64,000 nucleotides of DNA, taken from Bacteroidota bacterium (GTDB lineage: Bacteria > Bacteroidota > Bacteroidia > Chitinophagales > Chitinophagaceae). Position numbers and translations under genes: made by a program. Shown piece after piece: positions 15,801-24,807 of this stretch. The notes under the pieces were generated by a model, which saw only the letters and a list, made by a program, of their open reading frames with translations, made no database searches and was not told where the DNA came from. Position 1 is the first letter of the stretch. Each line of letters starts with the position of its first letter. The stretch is from NCBI GenBank assembly GCA_016706595.1, contig JADJJH010000003.1:310001-374000 (forward strand), written 5' to 3'.

Positions 15801-18068
15801 ATGGCTTTCGATCTTGACATGATTAAACAGGTTTATGCACAATTTCCTTCTAAAATTGAAGCAGCTCGTAAAACTTTGGGCCGATCACTTACCTTGGCCG
15901 AAAAAATATTATACGCTCACCTCGATGCAGGTATGCAAGCCATGGATTATCCTCGTCTAAATTCATATGTCGATTTTAATCCCGATCGTGTAGCCATGCA
16001 AGATGCAACCGCTCAAATGGCTTTATTGCAATTTATGCAAGCCGGCCGACCAAAAGTTGCTGTTCCATCAACCGTTCATTGTGACCATCTCATCATGGCC
16101 AAAACCAATGCAGCCGCTGATTTAGAATTTGCCAATAATGAAAGCAAAGAAGTATATGATTTTCTAGCCTCTGTAAGCAATAAATATGGTATTGGGTTTT
16201 GGAAACCTGGTGCAGGAATTATTCATCAAGTGGTTCTTGAAAACTATGCTTTTCCTGGTGGAATGATGATAGGTACCGATTCGCATACCGTAAATGCCGG
16301 TGGATTAGGCATGGTAGCAATTGGTGTTGGCGGTGCTGATGCTTGTGATGTAATGGCAGGGTTGCCTTGGGAATTGATGATGCCTAAATTAATTGGCATT
16401 AAACTAACGGGTAAATTAAGTGGATGGGCTAGTGCCAAAGATGTAATTTTAAAAGTTGCCGGCATACTTACTGTAAAAGGTGGTACCAATGCCATAGTTG
16501 AATATTTTGGCGAAGGTGCCGAAGCCTTAAGTTGTACCGGAAAGGGAACCATTTGTAATATGGGTGCCGAAATTGGTGCAACGACATCAATTTTTGGTTA
16601 CGATGCTAGTATGAGTCGTTATTTATCGTCAACCGGTCGCGTTGAAATCGCTCAACTTGCCGATGGAATTAAGGAGCATCTTACCGGCGATGCAGAGGTT
16701 TATGCAAATCCCTCAACCTATTTTGATGAAGTAATTGAAATTAATTTAAACGAATTGGAACCTCATTTAAACGGTCCATTTACACCTGATTTAGCTACAC
16801 CGATTTCAAAAATGAAAGAGGCTGCAGCAGCAAATGGATGGCCTACTAAAATTGAAGTGGGTTTAATTGGTTCTTGCACCAACTCGAGCTACGAAGATAT
16901 TTCGCGTAGTATTAGTTTGGTAAAACAAATGAAAGAAAAGGGATTGAAACTCCATTCTGAGTTTACCATTACACCCGGTAGTGAACAAGTACGATACACC
17001 ATCGAAAGAGATGGCTTTTTAAAATTGTATGATGAAGTAGGAGCAACCGTATTTGCCAATGCCTGCGGACCATGCATTGGAATGTGGGAACGCGTTGGCG
17101 CCGAAAAACAAGAACGCAACACCATCGTACATTCATTCAACCGCAACTTTGCAAAACGTGCCGATGGCAACCCAAATACCATGGCCTTTGTAGGTAGTCC
17201 AGAGTTAGTTACCGCCATGGCTATTGCCGGTGATTTAAGTTTTAACCCACTTACCGACACCCTTACCAATGATAAAGGCGAACAAGTAAAATTAGATGAA
17301 CCCACTGGATTTGAATTGCCTCCATTAGGTTTTGATGTAAAAGATGCAGGCTATCAACAACCTGCCGAAGATGGAAGTGCAGTGCAAGTTTTAGTATCTA
17401 CCGAAAGCAAGCGTTTACAATTACTCGATCCATTTACAGCTTGGGAAGGAACTGACTTAAAAGGCTTGAAACTTTTAATTAAGGCAAAAGGAAAATGTAC
17501 AACCGATCATATTTCTATGGCCGGACCATGGCTAAAATTTCGTGGACACCTCGATAATATTAGTAATAATATGTTGATTGGTGCTTTGAATTTCTTTAAT
17601 GAAAAAACCAATTCTGTCAAAAATCAATTGACTGGTGAATATGCTGCTGTTCCCGATGTGCAACGCGCCTATAAAGCGGTCGGTATGGGAAGTATAGTTG
17701 TTGGCGACGAAAATTATGGAGAAGGTAGTAGCCGTGAACATGCCGCCATGGAACCTCGTCATTTAGGGGTTCGTGCAGTATTGGTGAAATCTTTTGCTCG
17801 TATTCACGAAACTAATTTAAAGAAACAAGGCATGTTGGCGCTTACGTTTAATGACAAAGCAGACTACGATAAAATTCAAGAGAATGATGCAATTGATATT
17901 ATAGGTTTAACCGAAATGACACCCGGCAAAAATTTACAATTAGTATTGAATCATGCGAATGGCACAAGCGAATCTATTGAAGTGCGACATTCATATAATG
18001 ATCAACAAATTGAATGGTTTAAAGCAGGCGGTGCATTAAATATTATTCGGGCTTCTTTGCATGCATAG
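15801..18068 (+). CDS. acn: Aconitate hydratase
   Basis: Interconverts citrate and isocitrate in the TCA cycle. The 755-residue length and the motifs fit the mitochondrial-type aconitase. The three cysteines that bind the 4Fe-4S cluster are Cys359 (IGSCTNSS), Cys422 and Cys425 (ANACGPCIGMW). The swivel-domain loops DENYGEGSSREHAAMEPRHLG and ARIHETNLKKQG, which bind substrate, are intact. The gene stands alone with its own likely promoter and is followed by the repeat-rich spacer before icmF. Codon use does not differ visibly from its neighbours. The enzyme acts in the cytoplasm. Confidence 0.97.
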   Translation: MAFDLDMIKQVYAQFPSKIEAARKTLGRSLTLAEKILYAHLDAGMQAMDYPRLNSYVDFNPDRVAMQDATAQMALLQFMQAGRPKVAVPSTVHCDHLIMAKTNAAADLEFANNESKEVYDFLASVSNKYGIGFWKPGAGIIHQVVLENYAFPGGMMIGTDSHTVNAGGLGMVAIGVGGADACDVMAGLPWELMMPKLIGIKLTGKLSGWASAKDVILKVAGILTVKGGTNAIVEYFGEGAEALSCTGKGTICNMGAEIGATTSIFGYDASMSRYLSSTGRVEIAQLADGIKEHLTGDAEVYANPSTYFDEVIEINLNELEPHLNGPFTPDLATPISKMKEAAAANGWPTKIEVGLIGSCTNSSYEDISRSISLVKQMKEKGLKLHSEFTITPGSEQVRYTIERDGFLKLYDEVGATVFANACGPCIGMWERVGAEKQERNTIVHSFNRNFAKRADGNPNTMAFVGSPELVTAMAIAGDLSFNPLTDTLTNDKGEQVKLDEPTGFELPPLGFDVKDAGYQQPAEDGSAVQVLVSTESKRLQLLDPFTAWEGTDLKGLKLLIKAKGKCTTDHISMAGPWLKFRGHLDNISNNMLIGALNFFNEKTNSVKNQLTGEYAAVPDVQRAYKAVGMGSIVVGDENYGEGSSREHAAMEPRHLGVRAVLVKSFARIHETNLKKQGMLALTFNDKADYDKIQENDAIDIIGLTEMTPGKNLQLVLNHANGTSESIEVRHSYNDQQIEWFKAGGALNIIRASLHA

Positions 18069-18076
18069 ATATTAGG

Positions 18077-18203
18077 GATCAGATGTTAGATGTCAGGAGT
18101 TGTGAATTTGTGAATTTAAAAATTCGGTGATTAGTAAATGCCCCAACACGCTAACTCACCAACAAAGTAACTCAACACCCTTACATCTTACATCTAACAT
18201 CTA
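18077..18203. repeat. Heptamer island B with nested octamers
   Basis: The left arm (18082-18097) has GATGTTA and GATGTCA, as in island A. The right arm (18181-18202) is TTACATC, TTACATC, TAACATC in the opposite orientation. Between them are octamers: GTGAATTT twice near 18103-18118, and at 18140-18179 five minus-strand units of the form GTTACTTT, GTTGGTGA, GTTAGCGT, which match island G. Confidence 0.7.
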
Positions 18204-18391
18204 TTTCCTTTTTTAGGATCTATTTCATAGGGGCTATCATCGAACTAAGCTTCTATCATCATAGTTCCGGCTATACATTGCAAGCCTTATTTTTGGTAGC
18301 TACCTACTATTGCGAATGAGTCGGCTTTTCATTTCTATCCGGCAGCCTTTGAGCGAAATAAGGAGTTTAGCAGTCGGGTAATAATATGATT

Positions 18392-18526
18392 ACAAAATAA
18401 TAAGCTAATAAGATAATTGGGATTATGCCTTTAAAGTACGAGTTACTAATTGTCAAATCACAGGGTAGAGATTCACATTCACCCATTCGCATATTAGCCC
18501 ATTCGCATATTAGCATATTACAATTA
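18392..18526. repeat. Octamer island F, two inverted arms
   Basis: The left arm (18392-18425) is built of AATAAGCT/AATAAGAT-like octamers. The right arm (18479-18526) alternates CCCATTCG and CATATTAG, then CATATTAC. Read on the minus strand, the right arm carries GCTAATATG words related to the left arm. The arms are about 55 bp apart. Confidence 0.6.
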
Positions 18527-18583
18527 TGCTCGTGCCTCAGGAGATTTGAGTCGAATAAATCCCGATTCGTACCTCACGGGATA

Positions 18584-18964
18584 ATGATCAGCATCACAAC
18601 GAAGTATGAGTTGCTTATGATGACATGCCGACTTATTCGGCATAAAATCTAGCACTCCTGCGTTAGCGAAAATTCTGCTCAGCGAAATCCCGAATTCCGA
18701 ATCGTGCCTCTCGGGAATTTCATTCGTTCCTCTCGGGTTAATGATCAGCATCACAACGAAGTATGAGTTGCTTATGATGACATGCCGACTTATTCGGCAT
18801 AAAATCTAGCACTCCTGCGTCGGAGAAAATTCTGCTCAGCGAAATCCCGAATCGTTCCTCTCGGGATAATAAAATCTAGCACTTCTGCGTCGGAGAAAAT
18901 CCTGCTCGACGAAATCCCGAATCGTTCCTCTCGGGATAATAAAATCTAGCACTTCTGCGTCGCG
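18584..18964. repeat. Tandem repeat block, 157-bp and 70-bp periods
   Basis: A unit starting ATGATCAGCATCACAACG occurs at 18584 and again at 18741. Its last part, starting AAAATCTAGCACT, then repeats at exactly 70 bp: 18801, 18871 and a truncated copy at 18941 that ends 9 bp before the icmF stop. Each long unit has a hairpin TGCCGA/TCGGCA, and each short unit an imperfect CCCGA/TCGGG hairpin. The copies are nearly identical, so the expansion is recent. Confidence 0.85.
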
Positions 18965-18973
18965 CTGATTTTA

Positions 18974-21900
18974 TTACATACTCCTTCTATACTGCCCACC
19001 AACTTCGAAAAGGGCTTTGGTAATTTGTCCTAGGCTACAATACTTTACGGTTTCCATTAACTCGGCAAAAAGATTTCCATTGTGTATGGCAACTTGTTGT
19101 AAACGATGTAACATTTCAGTGCCCTTGTCGCCATTGCGTGCCCATAAATTATGCACGCCTTGAATTTGAAACTCCTTTTCTTCGGTGGTGCTTCGTATCA
19201 CTTCTTGCGGTAAAACCGTAGGAGAACCTTTGCTACTCAAAAATGTATTTACGCCAATAATAGGAAACTCACCGGTATGCTTTAAGGTTTCATAATACAA
19301 ACTCTCTTCTTGAATTTTACTTCTTTGATACATGGTTTCCATCGCTCCTAATACACCACCTCTTTCACTAATTCTATCAAACTCGCTGAGTACCGCCTCC
19401 TCTACTAAATCGGTTAGCTCTTCAATAATAAATGAACCTTGTAATGGGTTTTCATTTTTCGCTAATCCTAATTCACGATTAATAATTAATTGTATCGCCA
19501 TCGCTCGACGCACACTTTCTTCGGTTGGTGTGGTAATGGCTTCATCGTACGCATTAGTATGCAATGAATTGCAATTATCGTAAATCGCATACAAGGCTTG
19601 CAAGGTAGTTCGTATATCATTGAAATCTATTTCTTGCGCATGTAATGATCTTCCACTCGTTTGAATATGATATTTCAACATCTGGCTTCTTTCATTCCCA
19701 CCATATTTCAACTTCATTGCCTTACTCCAAATTCGACGTGATACTCTACCAATTACCGAATATTCCGGATCAATTCCATTACTAAAGAAAAAAGAAAGGT
19801 TGGGCGCAAAATCATCGATATGCATGCCTCTGCTTAAATAATATTCAACAAACGTAAATCCATTGCTTAAAGTAAAGGCCAATTGCGAAATCGGATTGGC
19901 TCCTGCTTCGGCAATATGATAACCACTAATAGATACACTATAAAAATTGCGTACCTGATTATCAATAAAATATTGTTGTACATCACCCATTAATTTCAAC
20001 GAAAACTCAGTGGAAAAAATACATGTGTTTTGCGCTTGATCTTCTTTTAAAATATCTGCTTGTACTGTTCCTCGCACTTGCTTTAAAGTATCGGCTTTAA
20101 TTTTTGAATACACATCGTCAGGTAAAACATGTTCGCCACTTATACCTAATAACATTAACCCTAAACCATCATTCCCTTCAGGCAAAACCCCATTATACCT
20201 TGGATATAAATCCGGGGTTTTAGCTTTCAATTGATTGATTTTTGATTGCACTTCGGTTTCTAAACCATTAGATTTTATATAAATTTCGCATTGTTGATCG
20301 ATGGCGGCATTCATATAAAAAGCAGCAATAATAGAGGCAGGACCATTAATCGTCATGCTCACAGAAGTTTTTGGATCGGCTAAATTAAATCCGCTATATA
20401 ATTTTTTTGCATCATCTAAACTTGGAATGCTTACACCGCTATTTCCAATTTTTCCGTAAATATCCAATCGATGCTCAGGGTCTTGTCCGTACAAGGTTAC
20501 ACTATCAAAGGCAGTGCTTAAACGAGCTGCTGGTAAACCCTGACTCACATAATGGAATCGTTTATTCGTTCTTTCTGGTCCGCCTTCACCCGCAAACATT
20601 CGGGTAGGGTCTTCCCCTTCGCGCTTAAAAGGATAGATCCCGGCGGTGTATGGGAATTCACCTGGAAAATTTTCTTGCAAAGACCATTGCAAAATTTCGC
20701 CCCAAGCCTCAAACTTAGGTGTGGCTACTTTGGGTATCTGACTATGTGATAAACTTTCGGTATGCGTTTTAATTTTTAGTTCTTTACCGCGCACTGTAAA
20801 AGTATAGTATTCATCACGATACTGTTGCACCTTGGCTGTCCACTGCTCGAGCAATAATTTATTTTTAGGTTCAAAATTCAATTCAACTTTTGCATATACT
20901 TCTTGCAAACTTTTAATTAAACGATCTTTATCTTCGATTTCGGTTGCGTTAATGGCTTCAATACTTTTTCGAATCCCAAAAAGTTGTTGTGCTACATTGC
21001 GTTGTTCTAAAACACGTTTATCATAACCACGATTATTCTCAGAAATCTCACTTAGATAACGAGTACGTGCGGGAGGAATAATAAATATCTTCTCACTCAT
21101 TTCATCGCTAATTTGAAATGTAGATTTGAGCTTCGATCCGGTTTTCGAATCAATTTTATCCATCAAAGCTTTATATAAAGTATTGGCACCCGGATCGTTA
21201 AATTGCGAAGCGATGGTACCATATACCGGCATATCATCGGCAGCCGCATCAAACAATTTATGATTACGTTGAAATTGTTTTTTTACATCACGCAAGGCAT
21301 CCATAGCACCACGTTTATCGAATTTATTTATCGCAACGATATCGGCGAAGTCGAGCATGTCAATTTTTTCGAGTTGCGTAGCAGCGCCATATTCAGGTGT
21401 CATCACATACATACTAACATCGCAGTGTTCGGTAATTTGTGTATCACTTTGTCCGATACCTGAGGTTTCTAAAATAATTAAATCAAAACCCGAAACCTTC
21501 AACATTTTTACTGCATCACTAATATATTTTGATACGGCCAAATTACTTTGTCGTGTTGCCATCGAACGCATAAAAACTCTTTCGTTTCGAATTGCATTCA
21601 TACGAATTCTATCGCCAAGCAATGCACCTCCTGTTTTTCTCTTCGAAGGGTCAACAGAAATGATCCCTAATTTTTTATCTTTAAAATCTACTAAAAATCT
21701 ACGCACCATTTCATCTACTAATGAGCTTTTGCCTGCGCCACCGGTTCCGGTAATACCTAATACCGGTGTGGTGATTTGTTTAGCTTGTTCTTCAATTTTT
21801 TTAAGCATGGTTTGCGTTTCGGGCAGATCATGAAAATTTTCGGCTGCCGAAATACAACGTGCCAATGATTTGAAATCACCTTCTTGTAAATGTCCTACTT

Positions 21901-22348
21901 CGCCATTCAACAAATTACCGGTTGGGTAATCGCTAATTTCCAATAAGTCATCAATCATTCCCTGTAATCCCATAGCGCGACCATCATCGGGAGAGTATAT
22001 ACGAGTGATCCCATAAGTATGAAGTTCTTCAATTTCAGAAGGTAGAATTACGCCACCACCACCGGCAAATATTTTAATATGACCGCAACCTTTTTCTTTT
22101 AATAAGTCGTGCATATATTTTAGGTATTCAACATGTCCACCTTGGTAGCTCGTCATAGCAATCGCATTGGCGTCTTCTTGAATGGCACAATCAACAACAT
22201 CTTGTACGCTGCGGTCGTGACCAAGATGTATCACTTCGGCGCCACTACTTTGCATTACACGACGCATGATATTGATGGCAGCATCATGCCCATCAAATAA
22301 GGAAGCAGCAGTTACAATTCTAATTTTATTTTGTGGGGTATACGACAT
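18974..22348 (-). CDS. icmF: Fused isobutyryl-CoA mutase IcmF
   Basis: A 1124-residue adenosylcobalamin enzyme. In order: a B12-binding domain (SLFDGHDAAIN with base-off His21, and SYQGGH), a MeaB-like G-protein chaperone (GTGGAGKSS, residues 201-209; NKFDKRG), and the mutase TIM barrel. The substrate loop reads TAGIYPFKREGEDPTRMFAGEGGPERTNKRFHYVSQG, the IcmF signature, in place of the methylmalonyl-CoA mutase loop. The family interconverts isobutyryl-CoA and n-butyryl-CoA (some members also act on isovaleryl- or pivalyl-CoA) and carries its own GTPase for cofactor loading and repair. The promoter and leader region is duplicated 2 kb upstream (87-bp repeat). Its 3' end abuts a tandem-repeat block. 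It needs B12, which may have to be imported. Confidence 0.95.
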   Translation of the reverse strand: MSYTPQNKIRIVTAASLFDGHDAAINIMRRVMQSSGAEVIHLGHDRSVQDVVDCAIQEDANAIAMTSYQGGHVEYLKYMHDLLKEKGCGHIKIFAGGGGVILPSEIEELHTYGITRIYSPDDGRAMGLQGMIDDLLEISDYPTGNLLNGEVGHLQEGDFKSLARCISAAENFHDLPETQTMLKKIEEQAKQITTPVLGITGTGGAGKSSLVDEMVRRFLVDFKDKKLGIISVDPSKRKTGGALLGDRIRMNAIRNERVFMRSMATRQSNLAVSKYISDAVKMLKVSGFDLIILETSGIGQSDTQITEHCDVSMYVMTPEYGAATQLEKIDMLDFADIVAINKFDKRGAMDALRDVKKQFQRNHKLFDAAADDMPVYGTIASQFNDPGANTLYKALMDKIDSKTGSKLKSTFQISDEMSEKIFIIPPARTRYLSEISENNRGYDKRVLEQRNVAQQLFGIRKSIEAINATEIEDKDRLIKSLQEVYAKVELNFEPKNKLLLEQWTAKVQQYRDEYYTFTVRGKELKIKTHTESLSHSQIPKVATPKFEAWGEILQWSLQENFPGEFPYTAGIYPFKREGEDPTRMFAGEGGPERTNKRFHYVSQGLPAARLSTAFDSVTLYGQDPEHRLDIYGKIGNSGVSIPSLDDAKKLYSGFNLADPKTSVSMTINGPASIIAAFYMNAAIDQQCEIYIKSNGLETEVQSKINQLKAKTPDLYPRYNGVLPEGNDGLGLMLLGISGEHVLPDDVYSKIKADTLKQVRGTVQADILKEDQAQNTCIFSTEFSLKLMGDVQQYFIDNQVRNFYSVSISGYHIAEAGANPISQLAFTLSNGFTFVEYYLSRGMHIDDFAPNLSFFFSNGIDPEYSVIGRVSRRIWSKAMKLKYGGNERSQMLKYHIQTSGRSLHAQEIDFNDIRTTLQALYAIYDNCNSLHTNAYDEAITTPTEESVRRAMAIQLIINRELGLAKNENPLQGSFIIEELTDLVEEAVLSEFDRISERGGVLGAMETMYQRSKIQEESLYYETLKHTGEFPIIGVNTFLSSKGSPTVLPQEVIRSTTEEKEFQIQGVHNLWARNGDKGTEMLHRLQQVAIHNGNLFAELMETVKYCSLGQITKALFEVGGQYRRSM

Positions 22349-22364
22349 ACAAATAAGTTTAGGT

Positions 22365-22451
22365 TTGAATTTGCAAGATACTCGGTATTGAGTAACTCAT
22401 TTTCAATTGCGTAAAGATAATACTGAAAGGAAATATGTAATAGCTCAATTT
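22365..22451. repeat. 87-bp direct repeat, copy 1 (icmF leader)
   Basis: Identical to 24364-24450 at 84 of 87 positions by eye. On the minus strand it forms the leader of icmF, ending 16 bp before its ATG, and includes a possible -7 element (TATCTTGC). Confidence 0.9.
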
Positions 22452-22467
22452 ATAAGATAGTTAAGGA

Positions 22468-22515
22468 GTTACTTTGTTAGCGGGTTAGTGGGTTAGCGGG
22501 TTACTTTGTTAGTTA
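22468..22515. repeat. Octamer array island G
   Basis: Six octamers in a row: GTTACTTT, GTTAGCGG, GTTAGTGG, GTTAGCGG, GTTACTTT, GTTAGTTA. The words GTTACTTT and GTTAGCG also occur, inverted, in island B about 4.3 kb away. Confidence 0.85.
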
Positions 22516-22679
22516 AGGTGCTATTTTGTTGACAGCAATTGTATTCATTAAAACGCAAGACAAATTCTTGAAAGAACATAACGCTTACAAAGCCACAGGC
22601 TTTGAACAGATAAAAATAACATCATTATACTTCACTAATGCCGTGACTCTGTTGGGAGAGAAGTAAAATAAATTTTAAA

Positions 22680-22687
22680 TACATTTG
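22680..22687 (+). promoter_or_regulatory. Possible -7 element
   Basis: TACATTTG matches TAnnTTTG about 100 bp before the T9SS repeat-protein gene. The nearest TTG lies 24-25 bp upstream, slightly too far, so the call is weak. Confidence 0.35.
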
Positions 22688-22788
22688 GAAATTAACACAG
22701 GACCTGAGAAGAAGAAAAGTTTGAAAGTGGGAATTGGCAAAAGAAAGTATTAAATTCGAAATGGATTTAAAAATCAACGCTTAACATT

Positions 22789-24291
22789 ATGAAAAAAATG
22801 CTTTTCTATATTGCTTTTATAGCAGTTACCTGGAACACCGAAGCACAAGGTTGGGAAGAATTGGGCGGAATTAACAGTTTGGCAGCAGACAGCACTATTA
22901 GAGGGGTTTATGGTGATTTTATACATGGTGCATATACAGCTGGTTTCTTTACAAATACATTAGGTAATAGGTACCTTGCTAATTATTCAAATGCAACTTG
23001 GAGTGAAGTGGGTGGTTTAAATGCACTGGCTGCAAATTCTTATTGCAGTGGAGTTTGTCGTGACCTTTGGGGTAATATTTATACTGCCGGAAGTTTTACT
23101 AATGCGAGTGGAAAGCAATATGTCGCGAAATGGGATGGATTAATGTGGAGTGAATTAGGTGGAATAAACAGTTTGGCCGCAAATGATACTATACATTCAA
23201 TTTGTTGCAACTCTTGGGGAAAGGTTTATGCCGCTGGGGCATTTACCAATGCGTTTGGTAAACATTACGTAGCGGAATGGGATGGCTCAAGTTGGTCGCA
23301 AGTTGGGAATATAAATCCATCTGGTTCGGATGGAGCTATATATTGTGTTTACGTAGACGATCTTGGAGGTTTATATGCAGCAGGTAATTTCACGAATATG
23401 TATGGAAGTTATTATGTTGCCCAAATAGGTAGTGCAGGCTGGGAAGAAATGGGTGGATGGAATGCATTACACGCAAACAACAAAATCACATGTATCTACC
23501 GTGATAATAACGGTACTCTTGCCTGTGGAAATTTCACAAATACAAGCGGAAAGCGATACGTCGCTAAGTTTGACGGAACTTCGTGGAGTGAATTGGGCGG
23601 ATTGAATGGACTTGCAGCTTCAGGTAACATATTTTGTATGACTGGTAACCATTATGATCAAATTTATGTGGGAGGAGAATTTAAAAATGCAACCGGACAA
23701 GAATATGTTGCACATTGGGATGGCTCAAGTTGGTCGGAATTAGGAGGTGCGAATAGCTTATCGGCCGACAGTTCAATTTACGCATTGCATTGTGACGTAT
23801 ATGGAAAAGTATACGCAGGTGGCGATTTTAAAAATATAAACGGGAAACGATACGTCGCAAGGTATGGCTGTACAACACCTTATGATACAATTTATCGAAC
23901 AATTGCAAGTGGTGGAAGTTATTTTTTCAACGGCCAATTTCTAACAACGTCCGGTATTTACAAGGATACACTTACGAATAACGTAAATTGTGATTCTATG
24001 CTTACATTAGTTTTGACAGTAGTACCTGCCAGTATTTTTAACCAGCAAAAAATGATAAGCATTGAAATATTTCCAAATCCGACACACAATCGATTTACAG
24101 TTAATTTAAGCGATAATACAGAAAATAATGTAGTAAATGTCTTTGACTTAACAGGAAAGCTTGTGTTTGCCGGGATCGAAAAAAAAACAAAGCAAATTGA
24201 AATTGATTTGCAGGATCAACCGAGTGGTATTTATGTTGTAGAGTTAAAAAACTCAGAGGGTATTTATCATACTAAAGTAATAAAACAATAG
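22789..24291 (+). CDS. T9SS surface protein with about seven propeller-like repeats
   Basis: A 500-residue secreted protein. After a signal peptide (MKKMLFYIAFIAVTWNTEAQ) come about seven repeats of roughly 45-50 residues with the consensus WSELGGxNxLAAN, then VYAAGxFTNxxGKxYVAxWDG. They are probably blades of a beta-propeller. A linker with CTTPYDTIYRTIASGGSYFFNGQF is a common module near the ends of Bacteroidota exoproteins. A type-A T9SS sorting domain follows (IEIFPNPTHNRFTVNL ending YHTKVIKQ). No catalytic motif is visible; a binding or adhesive role at the cell surface is inferred. The gene sits between two 87-bp direct repeats 2 kb apart, suggesting that it arrived by insertion or that the segment was duplicated and rearranged. 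Confidence 0.85.
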   Translation: MKKMLFYIAFIAVTWNTEAQGWEELGGINSLAADSTIRGVYGDFIHGAYTAGFFTNTLGNRYLANYSNATWSEVGGLNALAANSYCSGVCRDLWGNIYTAGSFTNASGKQYVAKWDGLMWSELGGINSLAANDTIHSICCNSWGKVYAAGAFTNAFGKHYVAEWDGSSWSQVGNINPSGSDGAIYCVYVDDLGGLYAAGNFTNMYGSYYVAQIGSAGWEEMGGWNALHANNKITCIYRDNNGTLACGNFTNTSGKRYVAKFDGTSWSELGGLNGLAASGNIFCMTGNHYDQIYVGGEFKNATGQEYVAHWDGSSWSELGGANSLSADSSIYALHCDVYGKVYAGGDFKNINGKRYVARYGCTTPYDTIYRTIASGGSYFFNGQFLTTSGIYKDTLTNNVNCDSMLTLVLTVVPASIFNQQKMISIEIFPNPTHNRFTVNLSDNTENNVVNVFDLTGKLVFAGIEKKTKQIEIDLQDQPSGIYVVELKNSEGIYHTKVIKQ

Positions 24292-24807
24292 TAATTCTTT
24301 TATCCTAGTCACTGTTCAAATATTTGATTGATTACAATGATAGCTTTGGTCCCGAGGCTGAAATTGAATTTGCAAGCTACTCGGTATTGAGTAACTCATT
24401 TTCAATTGCGTAAAGATAATACTGAAAGGAAATATGTAATAGACCAATTTGGAAATTATAATCCATAAAAACATCTTTAAGCTTCGGCATTTACTACTAT
24501 AACCTATACATAATTGGGTAAGTTTGGATAGTAGTGGGTTTATCCTTTCTTGAAAGAGAAAGTGTAGGTTTTGAAACAATTTGGAGGAAAAAGGTAATCT
24601 AAAACCAAATTACTTCTTGGCTTATTTGCCTTCTCTTATAATTACAAACCACTATAGCGACTTTACGATACCTTACCAAAATTTGGGAAGGATAATATAG
24701 GATGATAATCACTCTGTCGTTTTGTATTGCTTATTTTCTTTCCGCCCAATCTAACGAAGTAATTACATTGTAGGATATTCTGTAAAGCAAATGACTGAAA
24801 GATTAAG
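24292..24807. other. Spacer of 516 bp
   Basis: Contains copy 2 of the 87-bp repeat near its left end. The rest (24451-24807) has no convincing coding frame, hairpin terminator or repeat. Confidence 0.5.
24364..24450. repeat. 87-bp direct repeat, copy 2
   Basis: Same orientation as copy 1, 1999 bp away, 3 mismatches in 87. It lies 72 bp after the stop of the T9SS repeat-protein gene and is not followed by an icmF-like start on the minus strand, so it looks like the displaced copy. Confidence 0.9.

Larger units (their letters stand above)
18069..18973. repeat. Repeat-rich spacer of 905 bp between acn and icmF
   Basis: No protein gene is supported. It holds heptamer island B with inner octamers (18077-18203), octamer island F (18392-18526) and a tandem block with 157- and 70-bp periods (about 18584-18964), each listed separately. 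The stretch 18204-18391 shows nothing recognised. Confidence 0.7.
22349..22788. other. Spacer of 440 bp with 87-bp repeat and octamer array
   Basis: It carries copy 1 of the 87-bp direct repeat (22365-22451), octamer island G (22468-22515) and a -7 element for the next gene (22680-22687). Nothing else is recognised in 22516-22679. Confidence 0.6.

Noticed and set aside
15677..15817. 46-codon frame just before and into acn (MAKKAEKTNSHYGN start)
   Set aside because: The composition after the first 15 codons is not convincing, it overlaps acn in another frame, and the promoter would place its ATG at the transcription start. It could be a leader peptide but support is thin.
16889..17305. 138-residue minus-strand frame inside acn
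   Set aside because: Antisense to conserved aconitase cluster motifs.
18524..18754. 76-residue minus-strand frame in the repeat block
   Set aside because: Its sequence is simply the translation of the tandem units with hairpins; no start signal, and the repeats have lengths (157, 70) that break the frame from copy to copy.
21357..21833. 158-residue plus-strand frame inside icmF
   Set aside because: It is antisense to the G-protein domain of icmF; typical shadow frame.
22452..24363. Insertion sequence or integron between the 87-bp repeats
   Set aside because: No transposase, integrase or terminal inverted repeats; the only gene is a T9SS surface protein. Treated as a duplication or an insertion of unknown mechanism.
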